A DNA stretch of 64,000 nucleotides from Pedobacter hartonius (GCF_900107535.1 NZ_FNRA01000010.1:168372-232371); one strand, 5' to 3'. Shown: positions 45,274-53,997, numbered from the stretch's first letter. Made by a program: numbers and translations. Notes: a model not told the origin generated them from the letters alone.

Positions 45274-45327
45274 ATGTATAAGATTAAATTAAATTTGACA
45301 ATCATAAAGTCATTACAACCCTAATGA

Positions 45328-45346
45328 TCAAAATTTGCCAAAAAAT
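45328..45346. promoter_or_regulatory. Shared 19-bp motif upstream of the second FMO gene
   Basis: TCAAAATTTGCCAAAAAAT matches the site at 41279-41297 in 17 of 19 positions and lies at a similar distance from its gene. Confidence 0.5.
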
Positions 45347-45402
45347 GGCGGATATAAAATCCCCATTATAAGGGAATATTCCCTGTGACGAAAAATTCAT
45401 CT

Positions 45403-45410
45403 TAACTTTG
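45403..45410 (+). promoter_or_regulatory. Promoter -7 box next to the HAD start codon
   Basis: TAACTTTG fits TAnnTTTG and ends only 4 bases before the ATG at 45415. Transcription would start at or near the ATG, giving a leaderless or nearly leaderless mRNA. Confidence 0.45.
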
Positions 45411-45414
45411 TGGT

Positions 45415-46092
45415 ATGAATAAAGAAATTGCAGTCATTTTCGATATGGATGGCGTGATCTGTCATACCAATCCTTATCATTCCCTTGCCTTCCGCGAATT
45501 TTTTTCGGCAAGGAACCTTGCACCTACAGATGAAGAGTTTGCCGAGCATATGTTTGGTAAAAGTAACAGTTATATTCTTTCACACTTTTTAAAAAGACCT
45601 GTAACCGGAGAAGAGTTTTTACAGATGGAAGAAGAAAAAGAGGGGCTGTTCCGTAAAATATATGCACCATATATCGAACCCATTGCCGGCATCATTGAAT
45701 TCATGGCGGATTTAAAAGCCAATAGTGTAAAGATTGGTGTAGCCACATCCGCTCCGCGTGCGAATCTTGACCTGATCTTAAGCAAAGTCCCCGTAAGAAC
45801 ACACTTTGGTTCTATACTGGCGAGCGAAGATGTAACTCGGCATAAACCAGATCCCGAGGTATACCTTCATTCTGCATTAAACCTGGGGGTGGCACCGGAG
45901 CAGTGCCTGGTATTTGAAGATTCTTTTTCCGGCGTTTCTGCTGCCTTAAATGCAGGGATGCAAGTTGTAGGTGTTCTCAGTACGCATACAAAAGAAGAAT
46001 TGCCGCCCTGTAATTTATATATAGAGAACTATATAGGTTTGTCATATGATAAGATCAGCGGGTTATTGTGCCCCATCCCACCAAACTCCTGA
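45415..46092 (+). CDS. HAD-family phosphatase/phosphomutase
   Basis: A 225-residue HAD hydrolase. Motif I is FDMDGVI (Asp near 10 and 12), motif II VATSAPR near 110, motif III/IV KPDPEVY near 145 and FEDSFSG near 165. The sequence is closest in style to the beta-phosphoglucomutase/phosphoglycolate phosphatase subgroup with a helical cap. It acts on small phosphorylated metabolites in the cytoplasm. It converges with the methyltransferase gene, with 26 bases between their stop codons. Confidence 0.9.
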   Translation: MNKEIAVIFDMDGVICHTNPYHSLAFREFFSARNLAPTDEEFAEHMFGKSNSYILSHFLKRPVTGEEFLQMEEEKEGLFRKIYAPYIEPIAGIIEFMADLKANSVKIGVATSAPRANLDLILSKVPVRTHFGSILASEDVTRHKPDPEVYLHSALNLGVAPEQCLVFEDSFSGVSAALNAGMQVVGVLSTHTKEELPPCNLYIENYIGLSYDKISGLLCPIPPNS

Positions 46093-46118
46093 CATTACAG
46101 CGGGATACAGCAATTTAT

Positions 46119-46835
46119 TTATTTGACTCCTCCAAACGCTGCAAAACAGGCATTTTTATGCAAAACTTCGGTATGACGGAAACCCACCGTTCTCATCAGT
46201 TCCAGCTGATAACTAACAGAGCGCGGTGTATCTTCAGCTTCAATGTAGTCAAGGACATGCTGGCGGTATGCCGCTCCCCCTATCTGCTCCAGATGGACAG
46301 CGTATCTCTCTTCAAAAAGCCTATTGAGTTCCTGCGGTTCATGACTGATCAGGTCAGATATCCAGAAACATCCGCCGGGTTTAAGAGACCGGTAGATTTT
46401 GTGAAATACCTTTTCCCAATCGCTGTCTTCTCTCAGATGATGCAGCACCGCCGCAGCAAGTACAATATCATAATGGTTCTCCGGCAATTCTGCTGTTAAA
46501 ATATCAGCCTGTATTATCTCCACGCTGCCACTCGTTACTGCTGAAACCCTTTCATTTGCCCGCTGCAGCATTGGCATACTGAGGTCAATCAGTGTACAAT
46601 CCAGATTGGGTATCTTTTCCAACATTTTCAGGGTATAATTTCCGGCCCCGCAACCAATATCCAGCAAGGTTACTGCGTCAGGCTTTACATACAGCGCAGC
46701 GCTGGTAGTGAGTTCCAGCGTAAGCGGCGCATCAATGATGGTCTGCTGGCCCGTTTCAAGATTTGAAAAACGATCAACATCCTGGTCAAACCGGTTTCGT
46801 ATTTCTTCAATGGTAGATTTCTTCGTAGTTCCCAT
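46119..46835 (-). CDS. Class I SAM-dependent methyltransferase
   Basis: A 238-residue methyltransferase with the SAM-binding motif LLDIGCGAGNYTL near 76, ADILTAELPENHYDIVLAAAVLHHL near 125-150, and LKPGGCFWISD near 170. The substrate is unknown. It is preceded by a gap of about 90 bases from the FKBP gene and seems to be monocistronic. Confidence 0.9.
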   Translation of the reverse strand: MGTTKKSTIEEIRNRFDQDVDRFSNLETGQQTIIDAPLTLELTTSAALYVKPDAVTLLDIGCGAGNYTLKMLEKIPNLDCTLIDLSMPMLQRANERVSAVTSGSVEIIQADILTAELPENHYDIVLAAAVLHHLREDSDWEKVFHKIYRSLKPGGCFWISDLISHEPQELNRLFEERYAVHLEQIGGAAYRQHVLDYIEAEDTPRSVSYQLELMRTVGFRHTEVLHKNACFAAFGGVK

Positions 46836-46928
46836 ATGTTTGTTTTTATATACTTCACCCGCGGTTATGCACCGGCGTACGATCAGCAGTTCATAGAAAT
46901 ACGCCAGCGGATGGATCCATTCAGCAGC

Positions 46929-47402
46929 TTACTTAACGTCGGCAAGCGTGACGGTAAAATCAAGGATGGAATTCGCGGGGATAGATCCGACCGATGAATT
47001 TGCATACCCGTAATAAGATGGAATAATGAAACGGATCTTACCTCCTTTTTGGATATATGGTATTGCAATCTGCCAGCCTGTGATGACACCGCCAAGTGAA
47101 AATACCAAAGGTGTTCCTTTAGAACTGTCGAAAACAAGACCGCTCAATAACTTGCCTTCATAATCAGCAGTAACCGATGTAGACGCAGAATATGTCACAT
47201 TTCCTGATCCGGGTTCAAGCACCTGGTAAAAAATGCCCGACTTATCCTTAAGCGCAGGGATCTTATTGTCCGTTATAAATTTGCGTATGGTTGTTGTATC
47301 GGATCTAAGCTGCGCATCAACATCGAATTTATCTTTGTTGGAGCAGGCGGTAAAACTTATAGCTACACAAGCCAGAAGCAATAAATGTTTAAAAGTTTTC
47401 AT
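46929..47402 (-). CDS. FKBP-type peptidyl-prolyl isomerase lipoprotein
   Basis: A 157-residue lipoprotein: MKTFKHLLLLACVAISFTAC gives a lipobox with Cys 20, followed by a linker and an FKBP domain at about 70-155 (VTADYEGKLLSGLVFDSS, GWQIAIPYIQKGGKIRFIIPSYYGYA). It assists folding of exported proteins by proline isomerisation. The frame is open 13 codons further upstream, but the signal peptide fixes the start at 47402. It follows the serine hydrolase gene by about 20 bases. Confidence 0.92.
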   Translation of the reverse strand: MKTFKHLLLLACVAISFTACSNKDKFDVDAQLRSDTTTIRKFITDNKIPALKDKSGIFYQVLEPGSGNVTYSASTSVTADYEGKLLSGLVFDSSKGTPLVFSLGGVITGWQIAIPYIQKGGKIRFIIPSYYGYANSSVGSIPANSILDFTVTLADVK

Positions 47403-47421
47403 CTTGAAACAAATATAAAAA

Positions 47422-48570
47422 TTACTTGATAAAATTAGCATACAAACTGTTAATAGTTACCCTTAAAACTTCATTAAATCCATCGGTATAAAGCGGACTG
47501 CAACCATTTGTGATAACCACAATCCCAAATTTTTCTTTTGGCTGAAAAAACATCGCACTGTAAAGGCCATAAGCAGAGCCTGTATGCCCCGTCATCATCT
47601 TACCCGGGATCATATTGTCTACATTCATCATTGCCATACCATATCCTTCCTCGGTGGAAATTCTGTTTTGCATCAGCGCAGCGCTTTTTTTGGTCATAAT
47701 CCGGGTGCCCTTATACTCCCCCTTATTCATATGCATGATCATATATTTCGCCAGATCGGTGGCTGAGATCTTCATCCCGCCTGTCGGGGAAAACACCGGA
47801 GTGCTGTACCCCATTACATAGTTCCTGATCTCTTCCCTTCGTGGTGCATAAGCCAATGGCGCAGGCCTGAACTTTCTGGAAACAGAATCATACTCATATA
47901 TCGTGCTGAACAGATGGGCGTCAAGGGAATCCACGCAATATCCGCCATATAATTTCAGAGGATCCAGAATGTGGTGTTTTACGTATCTGTCAAAACGTTC
48001 TCCGGATTGTTTTTCTATAATCGTCCCTACCATATTGTAATTCAGGTTACAATACCTGTAACCTTTTCCGGGTTCATAGTCACTATAACATTTTGCCCAA
48101 TTTTCATTTTTTCCCGGATTGATCACGTCCAGCGATAAATAGCCTTCACTATCATTGATGCTTGAGGTGTGTGAAAGTGCCATTTTTAGCGTAATGACAG
48201 TTTCGGGGTATTTGGGATTTCTGACTTTAAATCCTGCAAGATCGCTCATATCGTCTTTCAGCGACAACTTGCCTGCCTCAATAAGCTGCATGACCGATGT
48301 GGCAGAGAAGGATTTGGATATGGAAGCAATTCTAAAAATGTCCCTGTCTGTCAGCGGGCTGCTGCTTTCCACATCTTTCCATCCGAAGGAATGCGTGTAA
48401 ATAATATCACCATTCTTCACAACGGCCACAGAAAGCCCAACTACCTCCTTACTTTCCATGATCTGCTTCAAATCGGCTTCGGCTTTTCCGGCCTGTCCAA
48501 ACCCTTTTAAAGAAGCGGTTATTACCAGGAAGAAGGCAAAGAAATATTTTACAGCAGTTGATTCAGTCAT
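47422..48570 (-). CDS. Secreted class C beta-lactamase-like serine hydrolase
   Basis: A 382-residue penicillin-binding-protein/class C beta-lactamase fold protein. After a signal peptide it shows the SxxK motif SISK near 86, YxN (YCN) near 178 and an HTG motif near 330. This family covers esterases, D-aminopeptidases and lactamases. An upstream ATG at 48612 is possible, but MTESTAVKYFF at 48570 starts immediately before the hydrophobic segment. It is probably co-transcribed with the FKBP lipoprotein gene. Confidence 0.88.
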   Translation of the reverse strand: MTESTAVKYFFAFFLVITASLKGFGQAGKAEADLKQIMESKEVVGLSVAVVKNGDIIYTHSFGWKDVESSSPLTDRDIFRIASISKSFSATSVMQLIEAGKLSLKDDMSDLAGFKVRNPKYPETVITLKMALSHTSSINDSEGYLSLDVINPGKNENWAKCYSDYEPGKGYRYCNLNYNMVGTIIEKQSGERFDRYVKHHILDPLKLYGGYCVDSLDAHLFSTIYEYDSVSRKFRPAPLAYAPRREEIRNYVMGYSTPVFSPTGGMKISATDLAKYMIMHMNKGEYKGTRIMTKKSAALMQNRISTEEGYGMAMMNVDNMIPGKMMTGHTGSAYGLYSAMFFQPKEKFGIVVITNGCSPLYTDGFNEVLRVTINSLYANFIK

Positions 48571-48696
48571 AGATTGAGTATATAAATCATGAAGATAATG
48601 ATTTAAAATCAAAAGACTAGCGCAGACTGCTATCTTTTCCCAAAGCTAAAGCTCAATCGTTTTAATCTAATTTTAAAACTAATTGTTAATTTTATC

Positions 48697-48704
48697 TATA
48701 TTTG
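48697..48704 (+). promoter_or_regulatory. Promoter -7 box of the desaturase gene
   Basis: TATATTTG matches TAnnTTTG, 66 bases before the ATG at 48771. Confidence 0.45.
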
Positions 48705-48770
48705 GAGGTTTACAGATGAATTATGCCATATTAAAATCATATCTTACTTACGAAAGCAACTACCAACGAA

Positions 48771-49778
48771 ATGACGAAAAAAACAAGTTTTAACTGGTCA
48801 GATGAGTGTGAGCCTCATAAACTGCGTACAAAAACCATTATCAAAGAACATCCTGAAATCCGTACCCTCATCGGACGGAATCCATACACCTTTCTGATCA
48901 TCCTGTTCTGCGTGAGCCTGCAGGTAATTTTAGCCTGGCTTTTAAAAGACCAGGCATGGTGGTGGAGTGCAATTGCAGCATATTTTGTGGGGGCATTTGC
49001 GTGTCATACCTTGTTTATCTGTATCCACGAATGTTCACATAACCTGGTATTTAAGAATAAAAACCTGAATATTATCAGCAGTATCCTTGCAAACCTTCCC
49101 CTGATCTTTCCAAGTGCGGTATCTTTTACTAAATACCATATGAAACATCACTCCTACCAGGGTGTGGAGGAACTGGATGCAGATATGCCTAATCGCTGGG
49201 AAGCAAAGCTGATCAATAACTCAACCCTCGGTAAGGCGATATGGCTATTGTTCTATCCAATTTTTCAGGCGCTCAGGCCAATGCGGTTAAAAGAGATCAA
49301 TTTGTTTGACACATGGACCGTAGTCAACATCGCCGTTCAGGTACTTTTTGCCACTGCGATTGTCTATTTCTTTGGCTGGCAGGCGCTGGTGTTCTTGACG
49401 CTCAGTTTCTTCTTTTCTGTGGGTTTACATCCCCTTGGTGCAAGATGGGTGCAGGAACACTTTTTAACGCACGGTGACCATCAGGAGACGAAAAGTTATT
49501 ACGGCCGGTTAAACCTGGTCAACTTAAATGTTGGTTTCCACAACGAGCATCATGATTTCCCTTCCGTACCCTGGAATAAGCTGCCGCAGCTTAAAGCCAT
49601 GGCAGATGATCATTATGAAGAGCTGGGCTACCATACTTCTTATACAAGACTTTTGTTCCAGTTTCTGTTCAACAGAGAAATTTCGGTATATTCACGCACC
49701 GCCCGTTCCAACAGGGGGAAAAAAGCAATTGTACCTAAGGCTGCACCTATCAGTTATTCCGACACTCCCGTTAGTTAG
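48771..49778 (+). CDS. Fatty acid desaturase, sphingolipid delta-4 desaturase-like
   Basis: A 335-residue membrane di-iron desaturase. Three histidine boxes are present: HECSH (86-90), HMKHH (123-127) and HNEHH (257-261). The order and surroundings (ANLPLIFPSAVSFTKYHMKHH, SYYGRLNLVNLNVGFHNEHHD, PYSR-like SVYSRTAR at the end) closely follow eukaryotic dihydroceramide delta-4 desaturases (DES1/DEGS), including the start FNWSDECEPHKLRTKTI. The expected reaction is insertion of a 4,5-trans double bond into a sphinganine-type lipid, in the inner membrane. Sphingobacteriaceae make sphingolipids, so the substrate could be present. The delta-4 specificity is inferred from similarity only. It is monocistronic with a terminator behind. 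Confidence 0.88.
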   Translation: MTKKTSFNWSDECEPHKLRTKTIIKEHPEIRTLIGRNPYTFLIILFCVSLQVILAWLLKDQAWWWSAIAAYFVGAFACHTLFICIHECSHNLVFKNKNLNIISSILANLPLIFPSAVSFTKYHMKHHSYQGVEELDADMPNRWEAKLINNSTLGKAIWLLFYPIFQALRPMRLKEINLFDTWTVVNIAVQVLFATAIVYFFGWQALVFLTLSFFFSVGLHPLGARWVQEHFLTHGDHQETKSYYGRLNLVNLNVGFHNEHHDFPSVPWNKLPQLKAMADDHYEELGYHTSYTRLLFQFLFNREISVYSRTARSNRGKKAIVPKAAPISYSDTPVS

Positions 49779-49852
49779 AAGAGTAAGGCCGCTCCTTTAG
49801 TGGTAAAGAAATCCTCCAGATACAATGATCTTTCTGATCATGGAACACTTAT

Positions 49853-49890
49853 AAAGCAATATGCAAAAATCGCATATTGCTTTTTTTTTT
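49853..49890 (+). terminator. Intrinsic terminator of the desaturase gene
   Basis: Arms AAAGCAATATGC (49853-49864) and GCATATTGCTTT (49872-49883) form a 12-bp stem, running into a 10-base T run. Confidence 0.9.
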
Positions 49891-49986
49891 AAGATTTGAC
49901 AGTGGTCATGGACAAACAACTCTTTGGCCTTAAATTAGATATTCAAAGTTGCAAGGATTAATCCCTCCGCCTCTTTAAAGGAATAA

Positions 49987-50127
49987 GCAACTTACAGTTT
50001 GGCTACAACATGGGATGATGCGGTAAGAACATACAGGGACAGACTTGAGGCCGGCCCGGAACAATACAGGAGAAGTGTCAGCAAATATCTCCACCTGCAG
50101 AACCCCTACACAATGGCTATTTTATAA
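49987..50127 (+). pseudogene. Possible 3' remnant of an unknown gene
   Basis: An open frame of 46 codons without a start codon reads like the end of a folded soluble protein (TTWDDAVRTYRDRLEAGPEQ, then YRRSVSKYLHLQNPY). It starts after a stop and lies between the desaturase terminator and the AraC gene. The family is not recognised. It may be the last part of a deleted gene. Confidence 0.3.
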
Positions 50128-50183
50128 ATCATTAACTTGGCATGGAATTTACACCGGCGTTTCCATGCTATAATTTTAAACAC

Positions 50184-51104
50184 ATGAAAACTGAAGCAAA
50201 ACAACCTTACCTGTTCAATTCCATTTCGGAGCTGCACAGGGAACTGGGATTACCCTCCCCGCTGCACCCGCTGGTAAGCCTGGTTGACTACAGTACGATC
50301 AAAACGGATACCACTGATTTAAAAAAAGGGATGATCTTTAATTTTTACAAGGTGTCTTATAAGAAGAACTTTAAGGGTAAGATCAGATACGGCCAGAGCT
50401 ATTACGATTTTGATGAGGGCGGCCTGTCTTTTGTCTCGCCTAACCAGCTCATTTCAGCAGCTGGGGAAGAAGAAGCCGACTATGGCGGATACACCCTGCT
50501 TTTCCATCCTGACTTCATCAGACAGCATCCCTTAGGTAAAAACATAAAAAACTATGGCTTTTTCTCCTATTCCGTGGCCGAAGCATTATACCTGTCCGAA
50601 AAAGAAAAAAATGTGATCACCGGTATTTTCAAAAATATTGAAATGGAGCTGGATTCCTCTATTGATCACTTTAGCCAGGACGTGATGATCTCACAGATAG
50701 AACTGCTGCTCAATTACAGCAAACGTTTCTACAGCAGGCAATTTATTACGAGAAAATCCGGCAACAATGACCTGTCCCTGAAACTGGAAGAGTTGCTCAG
50801 CAACTACTTTGATGATGAGAAGACCCTTGTCACCGGCCTGCCCACCGTAAAACAGCTATCAGATGAACTTCAGGTTACGCCCCATTACCTGAGCGACATG
50901 CTGAGGACGCTGACGGGACAGAACACGCAGCAGCATATCCACAACAAACTGATCGATAAAGCCCGGGAAATCCTGAGTACAACAAACCTGTCTATTGCCG
51001 AAGTGGCCTACAGGCTCGGCTTTGAACATCCGCAGTCGTTCAATAAAATATTCAAACGAAAAACCAAAATGTCCCCTGTCGAGTTCAGGCAGTCATTCAA
51101 CTGA
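50184..51104 (+). CDS. AraC-family transcriptional regulator
   Basis: A 306-residue regulator with an N-terminal ligand-binding domain (about 1-190; YDFDEGGLSFVSPNQ) and a C-terminal AraC helix-turn-helix pair (about 215-306; VTPHYLSDMLRTLTG and HPQSFNKIFKRKT). It is a paralogue of the next gene, which it faces tail to tail. In similar Bacteroidota settings such regulators control a neighbouring SDR or oxidoreductase. An upstream ATG at 50142 is possible; 50184 aligns with the paralogue. Confidence 0.9.
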   Translation: MKTEAKQPYLFNSISELHRELGLPSPLHPLVSLVDYSTIKTDTTDLKKGMIFNFYKVSYKKNFKGKIRYGQSYYDFDEGGLSFVSPNQLISAAGEEEADYGGYTLLFHPDFIRQHPLGKNIKNYGFFSYSVAEALYLSEKEKNVITGIFKNIEMELDSSIDHFSQDVMISQIELLLNYSKRFYSRQFITRKSGNNDLSLKLEELLSNYFDDEKTLVTGLPTVKQLSDELQVTPHYLSDMLRTLTGQNTQQHIHNKLIDKAREILSTTNLSIAEVAYRLGFEHPQSFNKIFKRKTKMSPVEFRQSFN

Positions 51105-51169
51105 TCTGTATGACCAGCCATACGTTTACAGGTACCTGTTCCAGTTGATATTACAATAACCTACAGTAC

Positions 51170-51195
51170 CCGGGAAGCAGTAATATTCTTCCCGG
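51170..51195. terminator. Hairpin between convergent AraC genes
   Basis: Arms CCGGGAAG (51170-51177) and CTTCCCGG (51188-51195) form a GC-rich 8-bp stem with a 10-base loop between the two convergent genes. Confidence 0.5.
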
Positions 51196-51224
51196 TCAGC
51201 ATTTTCCTAATTTCAGGTGATGGC

Positions 51225-52142
51225 TTACCCAAATGACTGCCTGAATTCTACCGGTGATACGCTGGTCTTCTGTTTAAACAATTTGTGAAACGACTGTGGA
51301 TGCTCAAAACCCAGTTGATAAGCAATTTCAGCGACGGTCAGCTTACTGGTCGATAAGATATCCTTTGCTTTTTCGATCACCTTATTGTGGATGATCTGCT
51401 GCGTGCTTTGCCCGGTTAGTGATTTTAGCATATCTGTCAGATATCTTGGCGAAACCTGAAGGTGATCTGATACCTCCTGCACCGACGGCAGTCCGGCGAT
51501 TACCGATTTTCCGGCATCAAGACGGTCATCCAGGTACAAATCCAGCTTAGTGGTCAGATCGTTATAAACGGCCTTCCGGGTGATGAACTGCCGGGTATAA
51601 AACCTGTTGCTGTAATTCAGCAGCTGTTCAATCTGTGAGACCAGGATATCCTGACTGAAGTGGTCAATATTACGCTCCAGCTCATTCGCTATGGATTCAA
51701 AAATAGCGGAGATGATCTTTTTCTCCTGATCTGATATGAACAGTGCTTCGGAGACAGCATAAGAGAAAAAACCATACTTGTTCATGTCCCTGCCAAGCGG
51801 GTAGTTCCTGATCAGGTCAGGATGGAAATAAAAGGCATAACCCTCATAGTTATTTCCATCACCAGACATGGTAACCAACTGGTTAGGTGCCAGAAATGCC
51901 AGTCCCCCCTCCTCAAAATCGTAGTAACCCTGCCCGTATTTTACCTGGCCCTTCCAATTCTTTTTAAATGATATTTTATAAAAGCTGAGCATAAAGGTAC
52001 TCCCTGCATCAGCAAGATTTGGCTTTATTTTTTCGTAGTCAATAAGCGCGACAAGCGGATGCAGGGGTTTAGGCCCACCCATGCGGTCAGTTAATGCAGA
52101 AATACTTTTAAAAACATATGGTTGCTGATTTATCGCTTTCAT
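51225..52142 (-). CDS. AraC-family transcriptional regulator (paralogue)
   Basis: A 305-residue regulator with the same layout as the facing gene: N-terminal domain with YDFEEGGLAFLAPNQ near 95 and C-terminal AraC helices (SPRYLTDMLKSLTG, HPQSFHKLFKQKT). The start at 52142 (MKAINQQPYVF) aligns with the paralogue; ATGs 15 and 21 bases upstream are possible. It follows the SDR gene by about 80 bases on the same strand, so it may be co-transcribed with it and control it. Confidence 0.9.
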   Translation of the reverse strand: MKAINQQPYVFKSISALTDRMGGPKPLHPLVALIDYEKIKPNLADAGSTFMLSFYKISFKKNWKGQVKYGQGYYDFEEGGLAFLAPNQLVTMSGDGNNYEGYAFYFHPDLIRNYPLGRDMNKYGFFSYAVSEALFISDQEKKIISAIFESIANELERNIDHFSQDILVSQIEQLLNYSNRFYTRQFITRKAVYNDLTTKLDLYLDDRLDAGKSVIAGLPSVQEVSDHLQVSPRYLTDMLKSLTGQSTQQIIHNKVIEKAKDILSTSKLTVAEIAYQLGFEHPQSFHKLFKQKTSVSPVEFRQSFG

Positions 52143-52221
52143 AGGCATCGTTTTGACTTGCAATTAAGACCAGGCTTCTTCTGTCTGTTCTCCTGCCTGC
52201 CTCAATCAAAGATACTGAGTT

Positions 52222-52962
52222 TTAATCCTGAATAGTTGGCCTGACAACAATATCACCTATTTCAACGTCTTCCGGTTGTTCAATGGCATATACCACTGCC
52301 CGCGCTATCGCAGCCGGAGAAATCGCAATATCTCTCATCCTCTTATCGGTAGCAGCCCTTAAATCAAGGTTTTTCAGATTATTTGCAAAGTCTGTCTGCA
52401 CAATACCAGGAGAGATCCCGGTTACGCGCAGCTGATGGCCGCCCTCCTGGCGCATAGCCTCAGTGATGGTACGTACCGCATTCTTCGTAGCGGCATATAC
52501 TCCCTGATTCGGAACAATCTTTATTCCCGAAGTTGAAATGATATTGATGATGTGCCCGGAATCCTGACTGCGGAAAACAGGCATTGCAGCAGCTATACCA
52601 TATAAAACACCTTTCAGGTTGATGTCTATCATATCCTCCCAGCCTTCAACATCCAGTTCGTCTATGCGGGAAAGCTGACTGACGCCAGCATTATTGACAA
52701 GCACATCAAGCCTTCCATAACGTTCACATGCGAGTTGAATGAGCTGGGTTAAGTCAGTACGCTGTCTCACATCCGTAACCGCAAAGGCAGCCTCGCCCCC
52801 ATCTTTAATAATCTGGTCTGCAAGTGTTTTAAGCTCATCTGCCCGGCGTGCACCCAGCACAACCTTTGCACCTTTCGCTGCAAGCATAATTGCGGTGGCC
52901 TTCCCTATCCCGCCGCTTGCGCCAGTGATTGCTACGACTTTTCCTTTTATTCCGTTTTCCAT
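52222..52962 (-). CDS. Short-chain dehydrogenase/reductase
   Basis: A 246-residue classical SDR with the NAD(P) motif GASGGIGKA near 14, NNAGVS near 90, the catalytic Ser near 143 and the YAATK motif with Tyr near 155 and Lys near 159. The substrate is not known; such enzymes often reduce or oxidise small alcohols and ketones. It is linked to two AraC regulators and has repeated candidate half-sites in its promoter region. Confidence 0.92.
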   Translation of the reverse strand: MENGIKGKVVAITGASGGIGKATAIMLAAKGAKVVLGARRADELKTLADQIIKDGGEAAFAVTDVRQRTDLTQLIQLACERYGRLDVLVNNAGVSQLSRIDELDVEGWEDMIDINLKGVLYGIAAAMPVFRSQDSGHIINIISTSGIKIVPNQGVYAATKNAVRTITEAMRQEGGHQLRVTGISPGIVQTDFANNLKNLDLRAATDKRMRDIAISPAAIARAVVYAIEQPEDVEIGDIVVRPTIQD

Positions 52963-53027
52963 AGTATTGAGTTTTTAACTATACTTTATTAACCTCAAAA
53001 TTAAACAACGTTACGGGCCGAAATGTC

Positions 53028-53055
53028 GCCAAAACCGTATATATGGTAGCCAAAA
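53028..53055. promoter_or_regulatory. Candidate AraC half-sites upstream of the SDR gene
   Basis: GCCAAAA occurs at 53028-53034 and 53049-53055, starts 21 bases apart, about two helical turns; a weaker copy (GCAAAAA) follows at 53061. Direct repeats with this spacing are typical for AraC-family dimers. They lie 66-93 bases before the SDR ATG. Confidence 0.4.
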
Positions 53056-53227
53056 TATCAGCAAAAAAGCAGCAAAGTTCATCATGCCAGCGAAACAGAA
53101 ACCCTGGAAATACAGTATTTATAATAATTTCCAATTTATATACAAATTCGTTGATTAAATAATAATTTTGAACTGAAGATTATTTTTATTTTAAACCCCA
53201 CAAATAATTGAACTACTTCCTGCATGA

Positions 53228-53524
53228 TTTTGCTTAAAAAATGAAATCAATCACAGGCTGTCTTTTAGCTTTGCATCAAACGTAAGACGGAAAGTTCAGG
53301 AGCGCCTTAACCGGAAAAGCGACATCCGGTTCAATATACTGGCTATAATAATTTTTATGATGAGCCTGGTACTTGGATACGGATTATTGCAGCTCATCAG
53401 TCAGGCCACAGCTGCGCTGGCCCTGAGTTTGGTTTTAAAATTCAAGTGGATAATATTTTGTGTAATCTGCTTGTTCTTTGGCCTATTGGCGATAGACCAG
53501 CGCCTGGTAAAAAGGGAGTATTGA
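53228..53524 (+). pseudogene. Small two-helix membrane protein, N-terminus unclear
   Basis: An open frame of 98 codons encodes a basic N-terminal part (NVRRKVQERLNRKSD) and two hydrophobic segments (about 53327-53410 and 53438-53500), then a short basic tail. The first ATG in frame is at 53357, inside the first membrane segment; a better start (ATGAAATCAATC, 53241) is in another frame. A frameshift near 53260 would join them, so the gene may be broken. Unknown function. Confidence 0.35.
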
Positions 53525-53546
53525 TAAAATGCATAGCGTGTGATAG

Positions 53547-53642
53547 CATTGGCAGCAACATTCAGAAGCACTGTGTGAAGAAATGGCTGATGGCAAGATG
53601 GATCCGGATCAACTAATTGCAGCGCGCGAAAAGGCCAGGTAA
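53547..53642 (+). pseudogene. Short coding-like remnant
   Basis: An open frame of 31 codons reads EALCEEMADGKMDPDQLIAA and a charged end. It has no proper start except an internal ATG at 53583. It resembles the end of a small soluble protein, not recognised. Confidence 0.2.
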
Positions 53643-53709
53643 GGATATATCCTGGTCAGTATATCCTTACCTTGTTCAGGCACTTATGATGGTCAAAGCA
53701 GTACACCGG

Positions 53710-53850
53710 TTAATTTTTTGAGGCATATAATGCTGAGTTTTTATCAAACAATTTTTTACAGCTGGAAGAACAAAAGTGATAGTCTTTTTCCTGGTAGTTA
53801 GAGAAGTATTTTGAGCTTCCCTTGGACACTGCCATCCCACCAATAAACAT
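53710..53850 (-). CDS. Short YHS-like domain protein
   Basis: A 46-residue frame with the core of a YHS (TRASH-like) metal-binding domain: KYFSNYQEKDYHFCSSSCKK followed by LFDKNSALYA, with the paired Cys in FCSSSC. A Cys of the first usual motif lies just before the ATG (EEVCRIM), so translation may begin upstream without an ATG or the gene has lost its 5' end. YHS domains bind metal ions and occur in copper or heavy-metal handling proteins. A different reading frame over the same bases is longer but lacks any recognisable pattern. Confidence 0.5.
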   Translation of the reverse strand: MFIGGMAVSKGSSKYFSNYQEKDYHFCSSSCKKLFDKNSALYASKN

Positions 53851-53980
53851 AATGCGACAGACTTCTTCAACATTTGCCGGCAGAGATAGGAATATTATAA
53901 GTGATCTGTAGGTAATCGTCTGATCTTATATTGACTAAGTTCACAGATAATATGAACCCAAATGAATCGATGTATCCGGT

Positions 53981-53997
53981 TCCGGTCCAAGACCGGA
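53981..53997. terminator. GC-rich hairpin after the second SDR gene
   Basis: TCCGGTC and GACCGGA form a 7-bp stem with a 3-base loop, about 30 bases past the stop codon of the SDR at 54026. No strong T run follows, so it may be only a weak terminator. Confidence 0.35.

Noticed and set aside
53676..53873. 65-codon minus-strand frame
   Set aside because: Another frame over the same bases shows a YHS-like pattern, so this one is probably a shadow.
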